A stretch of DNA of 64,000 nucleotides from Terramyces sp. JEL0728. Taxonomy: Eukaryota > Chytridiomycota > Chytridiomycetes > Rhizophydiales > Terramycetaceae. A model generated the notes under the pieces. It did no database searches. It was not told the origin of the DNA and was given only the letters and a program-made list of their open reading frames with translations. Below, in pieces: positions 43,740 to 55,452 of this stretch (position 1 is the first letter of the stretch; each line of letters begins with the position of its first letter). A program made the translations under genes and the position numbers. Where the stretch lies: positions 78,433 through 142,432 of the forward strand of contig JADIIU010000023.1 of the NCBI GenBank assembly GCA_027603945.1, read 5' to 3'.

Positions 43740-44827
43740 ATGAATTGTTTCGCAAGCTGTTTAGGTGAAGTAGAAAAGGAAGCAAACAAAGTCAAAGATG
43801 AAGCAAGAAAAGTTACTCCGCACTCAGTAAGCTACCACTTGACATAGGCAATAACCAAAGCATTTGACGTGCAAGAATCAGCTAGTGTAAAACCAACTGC
43901 CATGATGACCCATGAAGGCGGATACGGAAAACGAAGAGCTCTGTTAATCGGCATCAACTACTTTGGCTCGCAAAACCCCTTGTCGAACTGTATTAGCAAT
44001 GTTCGCAACGTTAACGACCATCTCAAGGATTTGTATTCTGATATTCGCGTTCTAAGTGATGACCAAAGTGGTGAAAGCCTGCCTACTAGAGCCAATATTA
44101 TTGCGTCTTTCAAGTGGTTGGTTGAAGGTGCTCAACCTGGTGATTCATTCTTTTTACACTTTTCTGGTCAATCTGCTGCTGTTAAAGACCAAGATGGAGA
44201 TGAGCAAAATGGAAAAGATGATGCAATCTGTCCAGTCGACCATGCTACTGCTGGTCTGATCCTTGATGATGTAATCAATGCTAAATATAGGAAATGAATA
44301 CGCTCCTCGTGCAATCGCTACCTGTTGGTTCAAGACTTGCGGCAATCTTTGATTGTGCTCATGCTGGGACTATGCTCGACTTGCCTTTCGACTACATCAT
44401 CGATAATACAGGCCAAGTTGTTTTACAAGACAGCAAGCGCTCTATAGTAGATGGCGGATTCCAAACCTACAAGGATATCCAGAGTGGTAATGCCGCAGCT
44501 GCAGCCAAAGGTGCCTTTGGCGCATTGTCTACTTTGGCTACCATGAATCAAAAAGATGCAGCAGTAAAAAAGACTAGAGAGTTGAAATCATCGAATGCTG
44601 ACGTGATCATGTTCAGTGCTCATAGAGATGCATTTTCGAATGATGCCAATTATGTAGTTTCTAGCGCGCTCTTGTCTGTGTTGGACAAGGTAGAAAGCGG
44701 CTCCAAGCCCACTCTCAGCGACTTGCTGGTTAAGATGAAGGATAGTTTGAAGGACAAGAAACTTGAACCGCAAATGTCGACTTCCCATGCAGTAGACGTA
44801 AAAACCAACTTTTTCTCCCTTGTTTGA
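43740..44827 (+). CDS. Metacaspase-like pseudoprotease lacking both catalytic residues
   Basis: Exons 43740..43826, 43848..44270, 44291..44827 (introns 21 and 20 nt); 348 aa. It aligns along its length with the preceding metacaspase ([56 protein letters not shown]). The catalytic His position reads HFSGQS (Gln137 for His) and the Cys position FDCAHAG (Ala193 for Cys). Proteolysis is not expected. The N-terminus MNCFASCLG has cysteines suited to palmitoylation (inference). The frame and both introns are intact, so it looks maintained; it could regulate the active paralogue. The intron after LDD matches the one in the first copy. Confidence 0.9.
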
Positions 44828-44916
44828 TTCTATTTTTTTTGAATAAAACCCGATTGCACTCTGTTCCAAGTTGCTGGAGATATTCCATCTCTGAGGCTTA
44901 TCAAAATATTTTCGAA

Positions 44917-47900
44917 ATGGAAGGCCAATCTCCAACGCACAATCGTTCATCCCAATATAATAATAATGAAACAACGAGTACGAATCAGACTCTGGGAATT
45001 AATATGGCACGAAACCCTTCAACATTTTCAAGGTTAAGCACCACACAATCGCCAGGATCTTCGGTCCCCAGTCAAATAATAACGAGAAGGAGAAGCAATG
45101 CCATCCCAGCCCGTTCACATTATGCATCGAGAATAGAAGGGAAATATATTTTAATCTAGGTTCACACGAAACTGCAGCAATTTCAGTTTCAACAGCAGAA
45201 ATCAGACAAGTAAGTTGAATTAATATCAGCAAACAATGTCATGGACGTTTAGAGAATTAGCAACATATGATTCACGCTATTCCCCGATCGGAAAGGATTT
45301 CAGCTCAAGTGCTCCAACTAAACGGCCGTTCACACCATCCATTTCAATCAAACTTGATGATGAAGCCTCTTTTGTATTTGAAAGTGAAAAAGAGAGCGAA
45401 GATGAGTATGGCGAAGATGAATATTTGATACCCCCAGTATCTCCAAGTATGGATAATGAAGTGATACCCCAAGACAAAGACGCGCCGTTCTGTTTTGCAT
45501 ATATTTGGAGTATAGTGAAATTGTCAGTGTATTCACTACCGGCAGTTTGTTTGGCAGTTCTGTTGACATTACTGGATGCAGTAACATTTGCTTTATGTTA
45601 GATGTCCTATGGAATAATTGTATTTCCGCATTCTGATCCACATATTCCAGCAACTGGCCCTCAAGCAGGAATTTCAATGTTTTTAGCAAGTACAATTATT
45701 TCGCAGATTGTTTATACTGGAGGAGGCTCGGCATTTAAAGGTGCTATTGGAAGCATGATGATTGAAGTTATGCCTTTCTTGCATATAATGTGCCAAATAA
45801 TTGAAACTCAAATGGTGGGGCAAAGCGATCACAGTATTCTAGCAACCATTATGGTATCTTATGCGTCCAGTACTATTGTTACAGGGCTTGTTTTTATACT
45901 TCTTGGAGTATTTAAACTGGGGACTGTAATCCATTTTTTCCCTAGACATATTCTAGTTGGATGCATTGGAGGTATAGGATTATTTTTGATATTGACTGGG
46001 ATAGAAGTTACTGCTCATGTTCCCCCGGTCATTAATCTGGAATATTTTATGGAAATATTCAAATTATCCAATTTTATACTTTGGGGGTCAAGGTGAATCT
46101 TTATTAATCCAGTTTTGCTGCTGCTCTGGTTCTAAAACTACTCCAGAATTTCGTTGACCATCCAATGCTGGTGCCCATATTCTACGCAGTTATACCGTTC
46201 TTGTTTTATATTGTGGTATTTAGTATTGGCATACCCTTGGATGAATTACGCAAATTGGGCTGGCTGTTTAACTTTGAATCTGCAAACGATGCTCCATTTT
46301 ATATTTTCTGGACTTTCTTTGATTTTAAGCAAGTTAAATGGTCAGCGGTCATGGCAACTATCCCAACACAACTAGCTTTGACCTTCTTTGGAATTTTACA
46401 CGTTCCAATCAACGTGCCTGCATTGGCTGTTTCCACCAGACAAGATGTGGATTTATCAAACGAAATTATTGGACATGGACTAAGTAATATTCTGTCGGGA
46501 CTTGCTGGAACTACACAAAACTACCTCGTCTATTCCAATTCATTGCTTTACATTAGGTCGGGAGGGAACTCTACAACAAGCGGGGTAATATTGATTTTGA
46601 TGACGATATTCCTGTGGGTCAAAGGGAGTTTTGTCATCCAATACGTACCTACGATTATAGTTGGAGCGTAAGCAATAATTAATCCCAGTTTAATCTTCCA
46701 TTTGGGGGTTGATTTGCTTAAAGAGAGTGTTTATGACACCTGGTCGGTAGGAATGCATCCTTCAGAATATTTTACAATTATTATTATTGTAATGGTGATG
46801 GGAGTTGTTGGTTTTACGGAAGGGATCATGGTTGGTATCCTTTTAGCCTGTGTTTTCTTTGTAGTTATGTATTCCAGAAGATCCATCATCAGAGAAACCT
46901 TTTCTGGTGCGCAGCTTCGTTCCAATGTCCACCGTTTGTTTAGACAGCAACAATTCTTGGATAAAGTTGGTATTCAGATCCATATAATCAAACTCCAAGG
47001 CTTTATGTTTTTTGGAACCGTCAGCCAGCTCGATTCACATATTAAAGGGATTCAACATTGCAATTCCAAAACGCGTTTCATCATTTTGGATTTCTCCTTG
47101 ATCAGTGGTGTTGATTATTCCGGATTGGAAACTTTTCTTCGGATCAAAAGACATTTAGAAACTACAAAAACCCATCTAATATTCTGTGGTTTACAATCTA
47201 TGGAAAGCGAACTTCGACTCTCTGGAATATTTGATACAGATGATTCCATAGATACAACATTGGTTCATACATTTGAGACACTCAATAACTCTCTGGAATG
47301 GTGCGAAAACTATTTACTCTCCACATATTATCGCAAGAGTGTACAAAGCGATCCAAAATCTGGTATTATTAGTCTAATCTAGTTCCAAACTCCTCGTGGA
47401 ATATTGCCAATTTAGGACCAGATATGGCATCAACACCAAGAGGCCAGCAAGTGAGTTTTGCAGCTGATTTGATAATCAAAGCACATCCCCATGAAACTCC
47501 ACTATCCACTACTTTTAACAAGGGGCATGAACCATTTAGATTCTTGATGCAGGCATTATCAGACACAGTATCAATCAAGAGCGAACTATTGGATGTATTT
47601 GGGCCAATGTTTGAACACCAATCATACGACTCTGGTGATATCATATACAGCTATGGTTCACACTCCAAAGCTCTATATATAGTCGAAAGTGGCGAACTTG
47701 GATTGCAGGTATCTGATTCAGATAAAGACGCTAGAATAGTGGAAACTCTGCTTCCAGGAACGATGGTGGGCGAACTGGAAATGTTTTCTGGTCGACCACG
47801 TATTTGTTCACTAGTTGCGTTATCTGATGCAACTGTGTGGTGCTTGTCCAAGTACAATTTCACCCAGCTAAGCAACACACATCCCCACCTTGCACTTAAA

Positions 47901-47975
47901 TTCGTAACTGAAATTGCGGTTACGTTTGATACTGTCAGATTCTATAATACTGTCCATCATCTTGTCAACCAGTAA
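44917..47975 (+). CDS. Vsb1/YGR125w-type SulP transporter with STAS and cyclic-nucleotide-binding-like domains
   Basis: Fungal vacuolar-type SulP carrier; yeast Vsb1 acts in vacuolar basic amino acid storage. Exons 44917..45139, 45160..45209, 45230..45580, 45602..46092, 46113..46667, 46689..47362, 47383..47975; introns 20, 20, 21, 20, 21, 20 nt; 978 aa. A Ser-rich cytosolic N-terminus holds SHETAAISVS, then LLTLLDAMSYGIIVFP, TGGGSAFKGAIGSMMIEV, a SulP membrane core with IPLDELRKLGWLFN, a STAS domain (RFIILDFSLISGVDYSG) and a C-terminal cNMP-type domain (YDSGDIIYSYGSHSKALYIV, GTMVGELEMFSGRPR). The first intron has donor GG instead of GT; if it is not real, translation may start at 45236. Confidence 0.88.
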
Positions 47976-48238
47976 TTTTTTCTAACATAGTTGATTATCA
48001 CACTTGTATAAATATATTTGCGATTCGCCAATCCTTGCATTATATTTAGTAAACCGCTTGAATTCCTTTTATTTAGTTTTCCGTGTTGCGTGGAGTGAGT
48101 GCTCAGGTGGGGCGATAATTGAAATCAGCAATTGCCATGTATCTGAAAAGGTTTGAGGATGCACTCTTAATAACGTGAGGTGAATTGAAATTTTCAACCA
48201 AATTTTTGGGTCCATTTTGCTTTTCCATTTCCACTCGA

Positions 48239-49246
48239 ATGCGAATCCCACGATTGACGATATTTCGATTGCTGATCATCAGTATAACGCTGCTTTACGT
48301 AACATTCAATACTAAATCACTGAAAAGACTGGGAATTTTCTTGACTGGAAAATCAAAGTACAACCAGTGCTTCATTGACCCACGCATAGATTCTAAAATT
48401 ATATCGACAAAGAATGGATTAGAAATGGCGGCATTAATAGAGAAAGAGTGTGCGTTATTTGATAGTTCTATTCGCGACGAATGTGTTATTCCCAACGTCG
48501 TACACTTGACAATTGGTCCAAAATTTAGATTCGAGAATTACTTGTCTGTCAAATCCATGCATGATATCATCAAACCAGACATGATGTTTGCACACAGTGA
48601 TAACTTTCCAATGGACAACGAACTGTTTACTCGTGCAGTAAAGGAATTCAATTTGGAATTGGTAGTAGCTAGAAAAGGAGATACAGTCTACAACATTACG
48701 GTCGCTAAAGGCGAGCACATGTCCGATATAGTGCGCATGGAAACGCTTATTCGATACGGAGGAATGTACTTTGATTTGGACGTGTTTGTTCTAAAGGACA
48801 TGAAGCCGTTCTTTAAAAAGGAAAACGAATTTGTAATCGGATACCAAAACAAAGAAGCCGATTTTGGGTTAAACAATGGACTGATGCTGTCAAAGCGATG
48901 TTCTCGATTCATGATTTGGTGGTACCGCAATTACCGCACAATGAATCCAAAAGATTGGGATTACCATTCAGTTAAATTACCGCTTAAGCTGTACGACATG
49001 AACCCATCAAATGTGTTGGCAGTAGACAAAGAACTATTGTCCGATTGGCATCACTTGCCAATGTTCCAAAAGAAATATGATCCTGAATTTTGGAAGGATG
49101 TTCGAGCAATCCACTCTTTCTACAGACCTTATCGTAAACTAATGCAAAAGAACAAGAAGGTCGTCGATTTTGAAACTGTCAAAGACATTGACAATAACTT
49201 TGCGAGATGGGCAAGGTCCATCTTGTACGGAGGGCCGCCATTATAA
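48239..49246 (+). CDS. Type II membrane glycosyltransferase with DXD motif (Gly_transf_sug/OCH1-like)
   Basis: 335 aa, intronless. A short basic N-terminus and one membrane segment (FRLLIISITLLYVTF) give a Golgi-type II topology. The catalytic domain has VIPNVVHLTIGPKFRFENY, MSDIVRMETLIRYGGMYFDL followed by DVFVLKDM (the DLD of the sugar-binding DXD signature), and NEFVIGYQN. It probably adds hexose to a glycan or sphingolipid in the Golgi; the donor cannot be read. An in-frame non-ATG frame extends upstream but the ATG at 48239 fits the topology. The stop overlaps AATAAA. Confidence 0.83.
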   Translation: MRIPRLTIFRLLIISITLLYVTFNTKSLKRLGIFLTGKSKYNQCFIDPRIDSKIISTKNGLEMAALIEKECALFDSSIRDECVIPNVVHLTIGPKFRFENYLSVKSMHDIIKPDMMFAHSDNFPMDNELFTRAVKEFNLELVVARKGDTVYNITVAKGEHMSDIVRMETLIRYGGMYFDLDVFVLKDMKPFFKKENEFVIGYQNKEADFGLNNGLMLSKRCSRFMIWWYRNYRTMNPKDWDYHSVKLPLKLYDMNPSNVLAVDKELLSDWHHLPMFQKKYDPEFWKDVRAIHSFYRPYRKLMQKNKKVVDFETVKDIDNNFARWARSILYGGPPL

Positions 49247-49341
49247 TAAACGGATAATTGATTAGGAGTTATGTCGTTGCTGTTACATTTGTCTGAAATA
49301 TCAAGCTCAATATTTTCTTGCAATCTTGTAAAATATTACCA

Positions 49342-50686
49342 ATGAACGAGTTCAGCTCGTCGTTCGCCGTCCTAGTGACTGCCCTGGAATCGGTTAAAGC
49401 GTTGAATACCCAAAAGAAGTCTCCTGAGCCAGTACGTCCAGTTATTCAATCAATGAAAAGGAAACACTCTTTTCAGGATGAATCAGAATCCAAACACCAA
49501 CGTTTGACACCAGATCTTTCATATCGATTTGCTCAAACAGTCAATCTCATTCAGCCTGATCACAATTCGAAAATATCTAAACGAACAATGCTGCATCTCG
49601 AGCGTATGGCAAACAACAACCATGTACAGCTGCAATCGCTGGTAAATCAGTGGAATAGTAAGCTTGAAGAATTGGATTCAAATGTTTCAATGATTACAAA
49701 GAATATTTCAGATTCTTATGACGACATACAAATTATAATCACTCGAATCACAAATTTGATTGACTGGCTAGTACCAGATAAGCAAGAATTGAGAGTACTT
49801 GGTCCTAATATAGAATGTGCTACCCAAATACAAGTACACGGAGCATGTATTGGATAACTTGATTCGATTTGTTAAAATTGTTGAAGATATGAAAAGCACA
49901 AATGGACAGAGATATATCACAGGTAGTTTGTCGAGAGATACGGACGTCTTACTGGACTTGATATTAACTAAAAAAACCCTGTATGGCGATTCGTTGAGAC
50001 ACGATTGCTTGGCGTGGAAGGTATTGGGATACCCTGTACAAGATCTTTCCTCGAGGGTCATATTATTCAAGGATACTATTTTCAACAGTATCTACCACCA
50101 GCTACATCAAGTGACAAATGCGCTTGAGCATCCGCAGGCAGACTGGGTAAAAGTAAGTCGCGCTTAACGTAGCCGTTAGAAATCATCCTTAAAACCGTAG
50201 AAATAATCACTGAAACCGCCTTGTTCTTTAATGATTTCAACCAAGATCTAATTAAGGCATGTTTCAACCTGGCAGAAGTTTACCAAGAGAAATCCCTGGA
50301 TATGGTCCGGAGTGATATACCAGACACCAAGAAATGCTTTATATATGAAAATCTGACCAATTTATACACGTACTTTTTACTGACATAGATTTATAAAGCA
50401 GTTGTATTCAGAAAAGAAGATTCATCTGATCGAGACCCCTACTAGCTCGCAGTCGTCTTTATTTCCGAGCGAGCCGAGTGTACAAACGCTGTACGCCTAT
50501 TCATTGTATTTAAAAGGAATTGAACTTGCACTAGACCTTGTAACATTAGTTGGAAAGAATGAGAAGCAGTTGTTTATTGGTATTTTAAACAGACATGTCA
50601 AATCTTTGATGGCTCTGATGGAACATTGTCTTGACCATAGTGTCGTTGTTTCTTTTACCAAGTTGGTGCCCAACGATGACGAATAA
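49342..50686 (+). CDS. Hypothetical alpha-helical protein, 428 aa
   Basis: Exons 49342..49794, 49814..50152, 50173..50369, 50389..50686, introns 19, 20 and 19 nt. The three introns restore one frame, so the gene is well supported, but I do not recognise it. The N-terminal 70 residues include a basic, possibly nuclear signal (MKRKHSFQDESESKHQRL). The rest is a helical repeat-like fold without membrane segments (LVNQWNSKLEELDSNVSMIT, DVLLDLILTKKTLYGDSLRH, LIKACFNLAEVYQEKSLDMV, LDLVTLVGKNEKQLFIGIL). A role in a nuclear complex is possible. The stop overlaps AATAAA. Confidence 0.7.
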
Positions 50687-50760
50687 ACTCTTAAAAGGTC
50701 AATTGAATACTCGAATTGGCCGACTGCACTTTTAAATATCAAAAACTAGTTTATTTTACA

Positions 50761-53331
50761 CTACCCGTCCTTTCTTGTTCTGGATCCCCGTCTTGTTCGT
50801 TTCTTTATGATTTCAGGGGACGACTGGCTGCTCAGTTCGTCAGCCAGCTCATCCTCTTCTTCCAATTCATCCTCTTCACTCTCTATCTTTTTCTTTTTAG
50901 GTGTTTTCTTTGTTTTTTCTTTTTGCACTTTGATTTTCTTTGGAGGAGGAGCTTCTTTATCCTCAATCTTCATTGTTATTGGACGGATCGGTCGAGCGGG
51001 CTATATTAATCTGCTATTACATTCATTTTTGCGGCGTTCTGAGCATTTTGCAACGCAACAAATGCTGCTGCTGTTGATAAGTCGGTTTGAAGCTGCTGTC
51101 TTTGCTGAGGAGGCCTTTGTCTCATAAATAAACTGTTCTGGTCCATTCCGCGGGCAGCCAGGTATCGCTGTTGAGCTAGCATCATTGATTGAATCTGTTC
51201 TTGCGAATAATTCATCATCATTTGCTGTTTTTGAGGAGATGTCTGGAACTGCGGTCTAAACTGCATTGAATTTTGCAAATTGGCTGGCATCTGCATTTGC
51301 GGGTGCATGCCATTTTGCATGACAGGTTGCATCCCCATGTTTGTCATTTGAGATACATTTTGCATTCCTTGCATACCCTGAGGCATGTTTTGGCCCATGT
51401 TCATCGGCACCTGCATTGGCATTTGAGGAATTTGCCCTTGCATTGGCATATTGGACATTCCCATTGGAACTTGCGCTGAAACTTGTTGCAATCCGGTTTG
51501 TAATCCAGCTTGAACACCAACACCCATGCCTGCCATTCCAACACTTAAACCACCAGGTGTTGCAGGCCTACCAATCCCCATCGGACGGAATGGCACACCC
51601 ATTGGCCGAACAGGAGTTCCAAACTATGTAAATTGAAAATTACTTTATGAGCCGGAAACATTCCTGCCTGTCTATTTTGTTCGATAATTTTGTCCCGGTT
51701 TTCTTTTAATTTAGACAATTCGACAGGACGCAGAGGTGCTGCATTTAAATCAATGCCAGCAGCAATTTGAGTCTGTTTGTGAGTTTCATGAGCGGTTAGG
51801 TTGACTTGTTTCTTATTGTCTATGTTAGATTTAATTACTGGCTGGTTTATTGCCCTCGCGTTTCTTTGACAGATTGGTAATAAAATTAAAGGTGGATAGC
51901 AGTCCCAATACTTTGACCTTTTTATCTTTTTTGTTGTTTTGAGTTGCAAAGTATAAATAATCTTGTTTCGTAGTTGGTTTGTAATTGTTGGCGACGAGAT
52001 CCTTGTACTTTTCATAGCAACACCAGTCTGTTCTTTTTCTGGAATTGCCTATTCTGGATCCATTTAGAGTTGATGCTATTAGGTCCCAATTTTGATTATA
52101 TGCTTCAGCAAGGTGAAAAAGAGATTCTTCTTCTTCAGCAATCCAAACTCCGCTTGATTTTTCATATTGTACAGATTTAGGTGGTTTAACTGGATTAGCT
52201 TGTACTTACATTGCTCCTTCTCCGACGAGTCAAAAATACTGCTCTTTGGAAGTGATTTCGAATATTTATTCATTCCGGACAAGACTTTAACATCCTGGTC
52301 TACATTGCTGAATGATTCAAAGTAGTCTGCCAACATTATTTGGGAAATTTTAGCAATGTTGTCACTCTCCATATACAGCTCTGTAGTTAATTTGGGAGGA
52401 TGGTAGGTGGGAATTCCAGACATTGCCTGTGCTTGGTTGGACGAAGATGAAATGAAATAAAGATTTGACACCAGGTCTACTGTAATCGCACTAGGAGCAG
52501 GCTCTTTCACTCTAGTAGCATTAGCCTCTGGTTGAACAGGAAACGGTGCTTTGAATACTGCCGACGGATTTACAGTTGGTTGCATGGGTGCAGGTGTTTT
52601 CCACACAACAGTCTTTGTAGCCTTTACTGCATCTTCTTTTTCCTCTTCGTTTGGAGGCTCTGTTTCATTATGCACATCCTTCTCATCATTATTTACAACT
52701 TTTTCTACATAGGGTCTAGTGGATACACATAGTTTAGATTTGTCTGCGGCCAAATGCCATTCCATGCACCATCTATGTTAAGGAGCGCATACTTTGCTAA
52801 ATTATAGGCTGTACACATCTTCCACTTTCGCTCTTCCATAAAATCCACTGCCAACCACTCCATTTCTTCCAGCATGTAATCCCACTGGCACTTTACTCTT
52901 CCAGGCACCGGCTGGGGTTTTATTTGCTTTAGGGACCACATACTATCCTGTTTCAAATGATCAATTTGATCCATGACATTCAGGAACTTTACTTGATCTT
53001 GTGCTGCTTTCCAGTCTTTACAAGTAACAACCTTTTGAGCTTTGGGTAAAACCGAAGTCAATGGCTTTGCTGGTATCTTTAATTTCGTTTGCTGCAAGCT
53101 GTAACCTTTAATCCCACGTTCTTTGCGGGCGATATTCAGTTTTGGATTTACTGTTATGCGCATATACTGCTTGTTTGAGATTGGTTCTTGCAAGGTGAAT
53201 GATAAAAAGAAGCATTTTTCGATTGAATAGTTTCTCTGATACTGCTCCCATTCATTTTCATTGAATTCCTTGTGTTCTAACTGGTACAGCTCCTGCAGCA
53301 GCTTTGAATGTTGATTTTTCAAGGATTCCAT
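50761..53331 (-). CDS. EAF1: Eaf1/Vid21-like scaffold of the NuA4 histone acetyltransferase (HSA + SANT/Myb)
   Basis: Platform subunit of NuA4. Exons on minus: 53331..52771, 52744..52210, 52189..51839, 51819..51644, 51623..51021, 51000..50761; introns 26, 20, 19, 20, 20 nt; 821 aa. An HSA domain (about 105-185) contains WDYMLEEMEWLAVDFMEERK. A SANT/Myb domain (about 375-440) reads GVWIAEEEESLFHLAEAYNQ with NWDLIASTLNGS and RKRTDWCCYEKY. The last third is Gln/Met/Pro-rich (repeated NMPMQGQIPQMPMQVPM), as in fungal Eaf1. A basic-acidic tail follows. AATAAA lies just after the stop. Confidence 0.9.
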
Positions 53332-53992
53332 GTAAAAATTTCAAGAGTAAAATTGAAGCATTTATTTCAATAATTGCCGTATGCAACATGTTCAAAGCAA
53401 TGTCTATTACTAGTTATCTAGAGATTGCTTTAAAGCCTGAGTATTCCCAAGTGAATATGCGATTTCCGAGAATATTATCTATACCGAGTTGACATGTTTG
53501 GAGATCGAGTATCAAAAGATGCAGCAATACACAAGATGGCATGCCATTGAAATAGCTGTCTATAGACCAATAGAGGATATCATCGCGTGCGTCCGGCTCC
53601 TCCAGTGCAATTGCCGAATTACTGAATTGCTGAATGGAAGGAGTAAAGATATATTCGAATGGTTGGCACCGCAATGATACAGCTTGGCAATCTCCGGAAT
53701 AGCCAACATAGAGATCATTCGCAGAATATCGGTGCAGTTTGGTGACGCGTTTAATGATAGATCTGAATACATAAATGCGAGTTGGTACGATAACTTCAGG
53801 AGTGGCCATAGTCCATACCCCTTGCGCGAAATACTACCACCGAAAACCGGGAAATAAAGATTTCAAAGTAACAGATAGCAATAAAGTCATCCACTCAATT
53901 CAAATAAAACTTGGGTTTTGATAGGTTCTTCATTAAAAAACAAACCATAGTAAAGAAAATTTCTTTTCGCAAGAATATTATTACCAGGCGGC
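53332..53992. other. Region with overlapping ORFs, no gene confirmed
   Basis: 661 bp. A minus frame 53414..53809 (131 codons, ATG, MATPEVIVPTRIYVFRSIIK) overlaps another minus frame 53560..53772 (TDILRMISMLAIPEIAKLYH) and two short plus frames. None matches a family I know and no short intron links them well. One may be a real small gene; the 131-codon frame is the best candidate. Confidence 0.3.
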
Positions 53993-54922
53993 TTACTTTG
54001 CTTCGTCAGCATCGTCAGCTTTGCCTTCATCTGCTTTACCATCTACATCAGATAATCAGTTACCTTCTTGCAGATCAGAAGTCCAGAGTGTTAGGTTGTC
54101 TCTTAATAGTTGCATAATCAATGTTGAATCCTTGTATGAATCTTCACTTAAAGTGTCGAGCTCAGCAATAGCGTCATCGAAGGCTTGCTTTGCAAGATGA
54201 CAAGCACGGTCAGGAGAATTCAAGATTTCATAGTAGAACACTGAAAAGTTGAGCGCTAATCCAAGACGAATAGGGTGAGTAGGAGCTAATTCAGTTTGAG
54301 CGATTTCTGTAGCAGCTTTGTAAGCATCGTGAGCGTTGCCAGCAGCGTCTTTGCGTTTTTCTCCGGAAGAGAATTCAGCCAAGTAACGGTGGTAATCACC
54401 CTTCCTAAAAAGTTAGCACTGTTCTGATTCGAAAATGCTTTTTTACATACATTTTGTAATAAAAGACTTTGGATTCACCTGCTTCGGCGGTTGGGATTAA
54501 ATGTTGATCAAGAACAGAAAGGATATCGGAGCAAACATCAAAGAGTTCTGATTCGATTTTAACGCGATATTCCTTGATTTTGCCGACTTGTGAGTCGTTT
54601 CCTTTTGATTCTTCCTTTGCTTCAATTGAAGAAACAATACGCCAAGAAGCACGGCGAGCACCGATAACATTCTTGTATGCTACAGAAAGTAAATTGCGCT
54701 CTTCAACAGTGAGTTCTAATCCAAGCTGTTGTTAATCGAGAGTCTTACCTTTGCAACTTCCTAAAATCATCAGACTCTATCTTACCTTCATAAATGTGAC
54801 CATTTCTATGGTTAGCAAGGGTTCTTACCATCGTATCGTTCAGCTTGTTCAGCCAATTTTGCCATGTAAACTTGATCGTCTCGGGTTCCTGGCATTAGTA
54901 ACCTCGCACCTTTATCAGCCAT
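53993..54922 (-). CDS. 14-3-3 protein, copy 1
   Basis: Dimeric phosphoserine/threonine-binding adaptor. Exons on minus: 54922..54829, 54805..54786, 54760..54749, 54725..54451, 54404..54064, 54042..53993; introns 23, 25, 23, 46, 21 nt; 263 aa. Third exon is only 12 nt. Conserved: [99 protein letters not shown] and [13 protein letters not shown] separate last exon adds an acidic, Ala-rich tail ([16 protein letters not shown]). The 46-nt intron is the longest found and has a classical TGCTAAC branch motif. Confidence 0.96.
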
Positions 54923-55047
54923 GTTGGTATTTAGTTTCTAGGGTTAAAGAGATTTTACGATTGGATTTGCAACAGAAAGAAAAAGGCGCTTTCGCCACAA
55001 TAATGCCATGACGTCACAGTAGAATAGCTCTTGATAAGACCATCGAA

Positions 55048-55392
55048 ATGCAGAGTGTAGAGCTGCAATTGAAAGGAAGAGTGGTCGCGCTGATGGTGTT
55101 TGGTCTGCCATTCATGTTGGTGCTTCACCCGTAATTAATTCAGCCACACGGGATGCTTTTTCCACCATACCAAGTAAGATTCATCAATCAAAACCAACCA
55201 ACACGTAAAATGCAAGTGTTTATTCATCATTAGGTGTGCGGTAATTGCCTGGATGGTTATTTTATGACGTTCCGCGGGCTGTGAGGATTAATTGCCCACA
55301 GGATTCCTACTTTTACAGTGTGGGGAGGACGAAATGCGAGTGGAAAGATGTCCAGTTGTCCAATGAGATTGGAATTCCAAACCGCAATTTAA
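55048..55392 (+). CDS. Small hypothetical protein, four exons, 93 aa
   Basis: Reconstructed from splice signals: exons 55048..55119, 55144..55215, 55234..55280, 55302..55392, introns 24, 18 and 21 nt, each with a TTAAT or CATTAG type 3' end. The joined frame is open (MQSVELQLKGRVVALMVFG, LPFMLPHGMLFPPYQVRF, QVCGNCLDGYFMTFRGL, FTVWGGRNASGKMSSCPM). I do not recognise it. It lies between the two minus-strand 14-3-3 genes. An alternative is the unspliced frame 55245..55451, which lacks an ATG. Confidence 0.4.
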
Positions 55393-55452
55393 AAGGCAAC
55401 TCACTGGAAATTAAGGCACAAAAACGAAATTTAGTACCAGGGATTTATTAGA

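Noticed and set aside
43740..44827. Second metacaspase as a simple pseudogene
   Set aside because: Full-length open frame, correct introns and conserved non-catalytic blocks suggest a maintained protein.
49342..50686. Cut8/Sts1 proteasome-tethering factor for the unknown helical protein
   Set aside because: Only the basic N-terminal motif is similar; the helical part does not follow the Cut8 pattern.
53414..53809. 131-codon minus ORF as a confident gene
   Set aside because: No recognisable domain and several overlapping frames of similar quality; kept only as a note.
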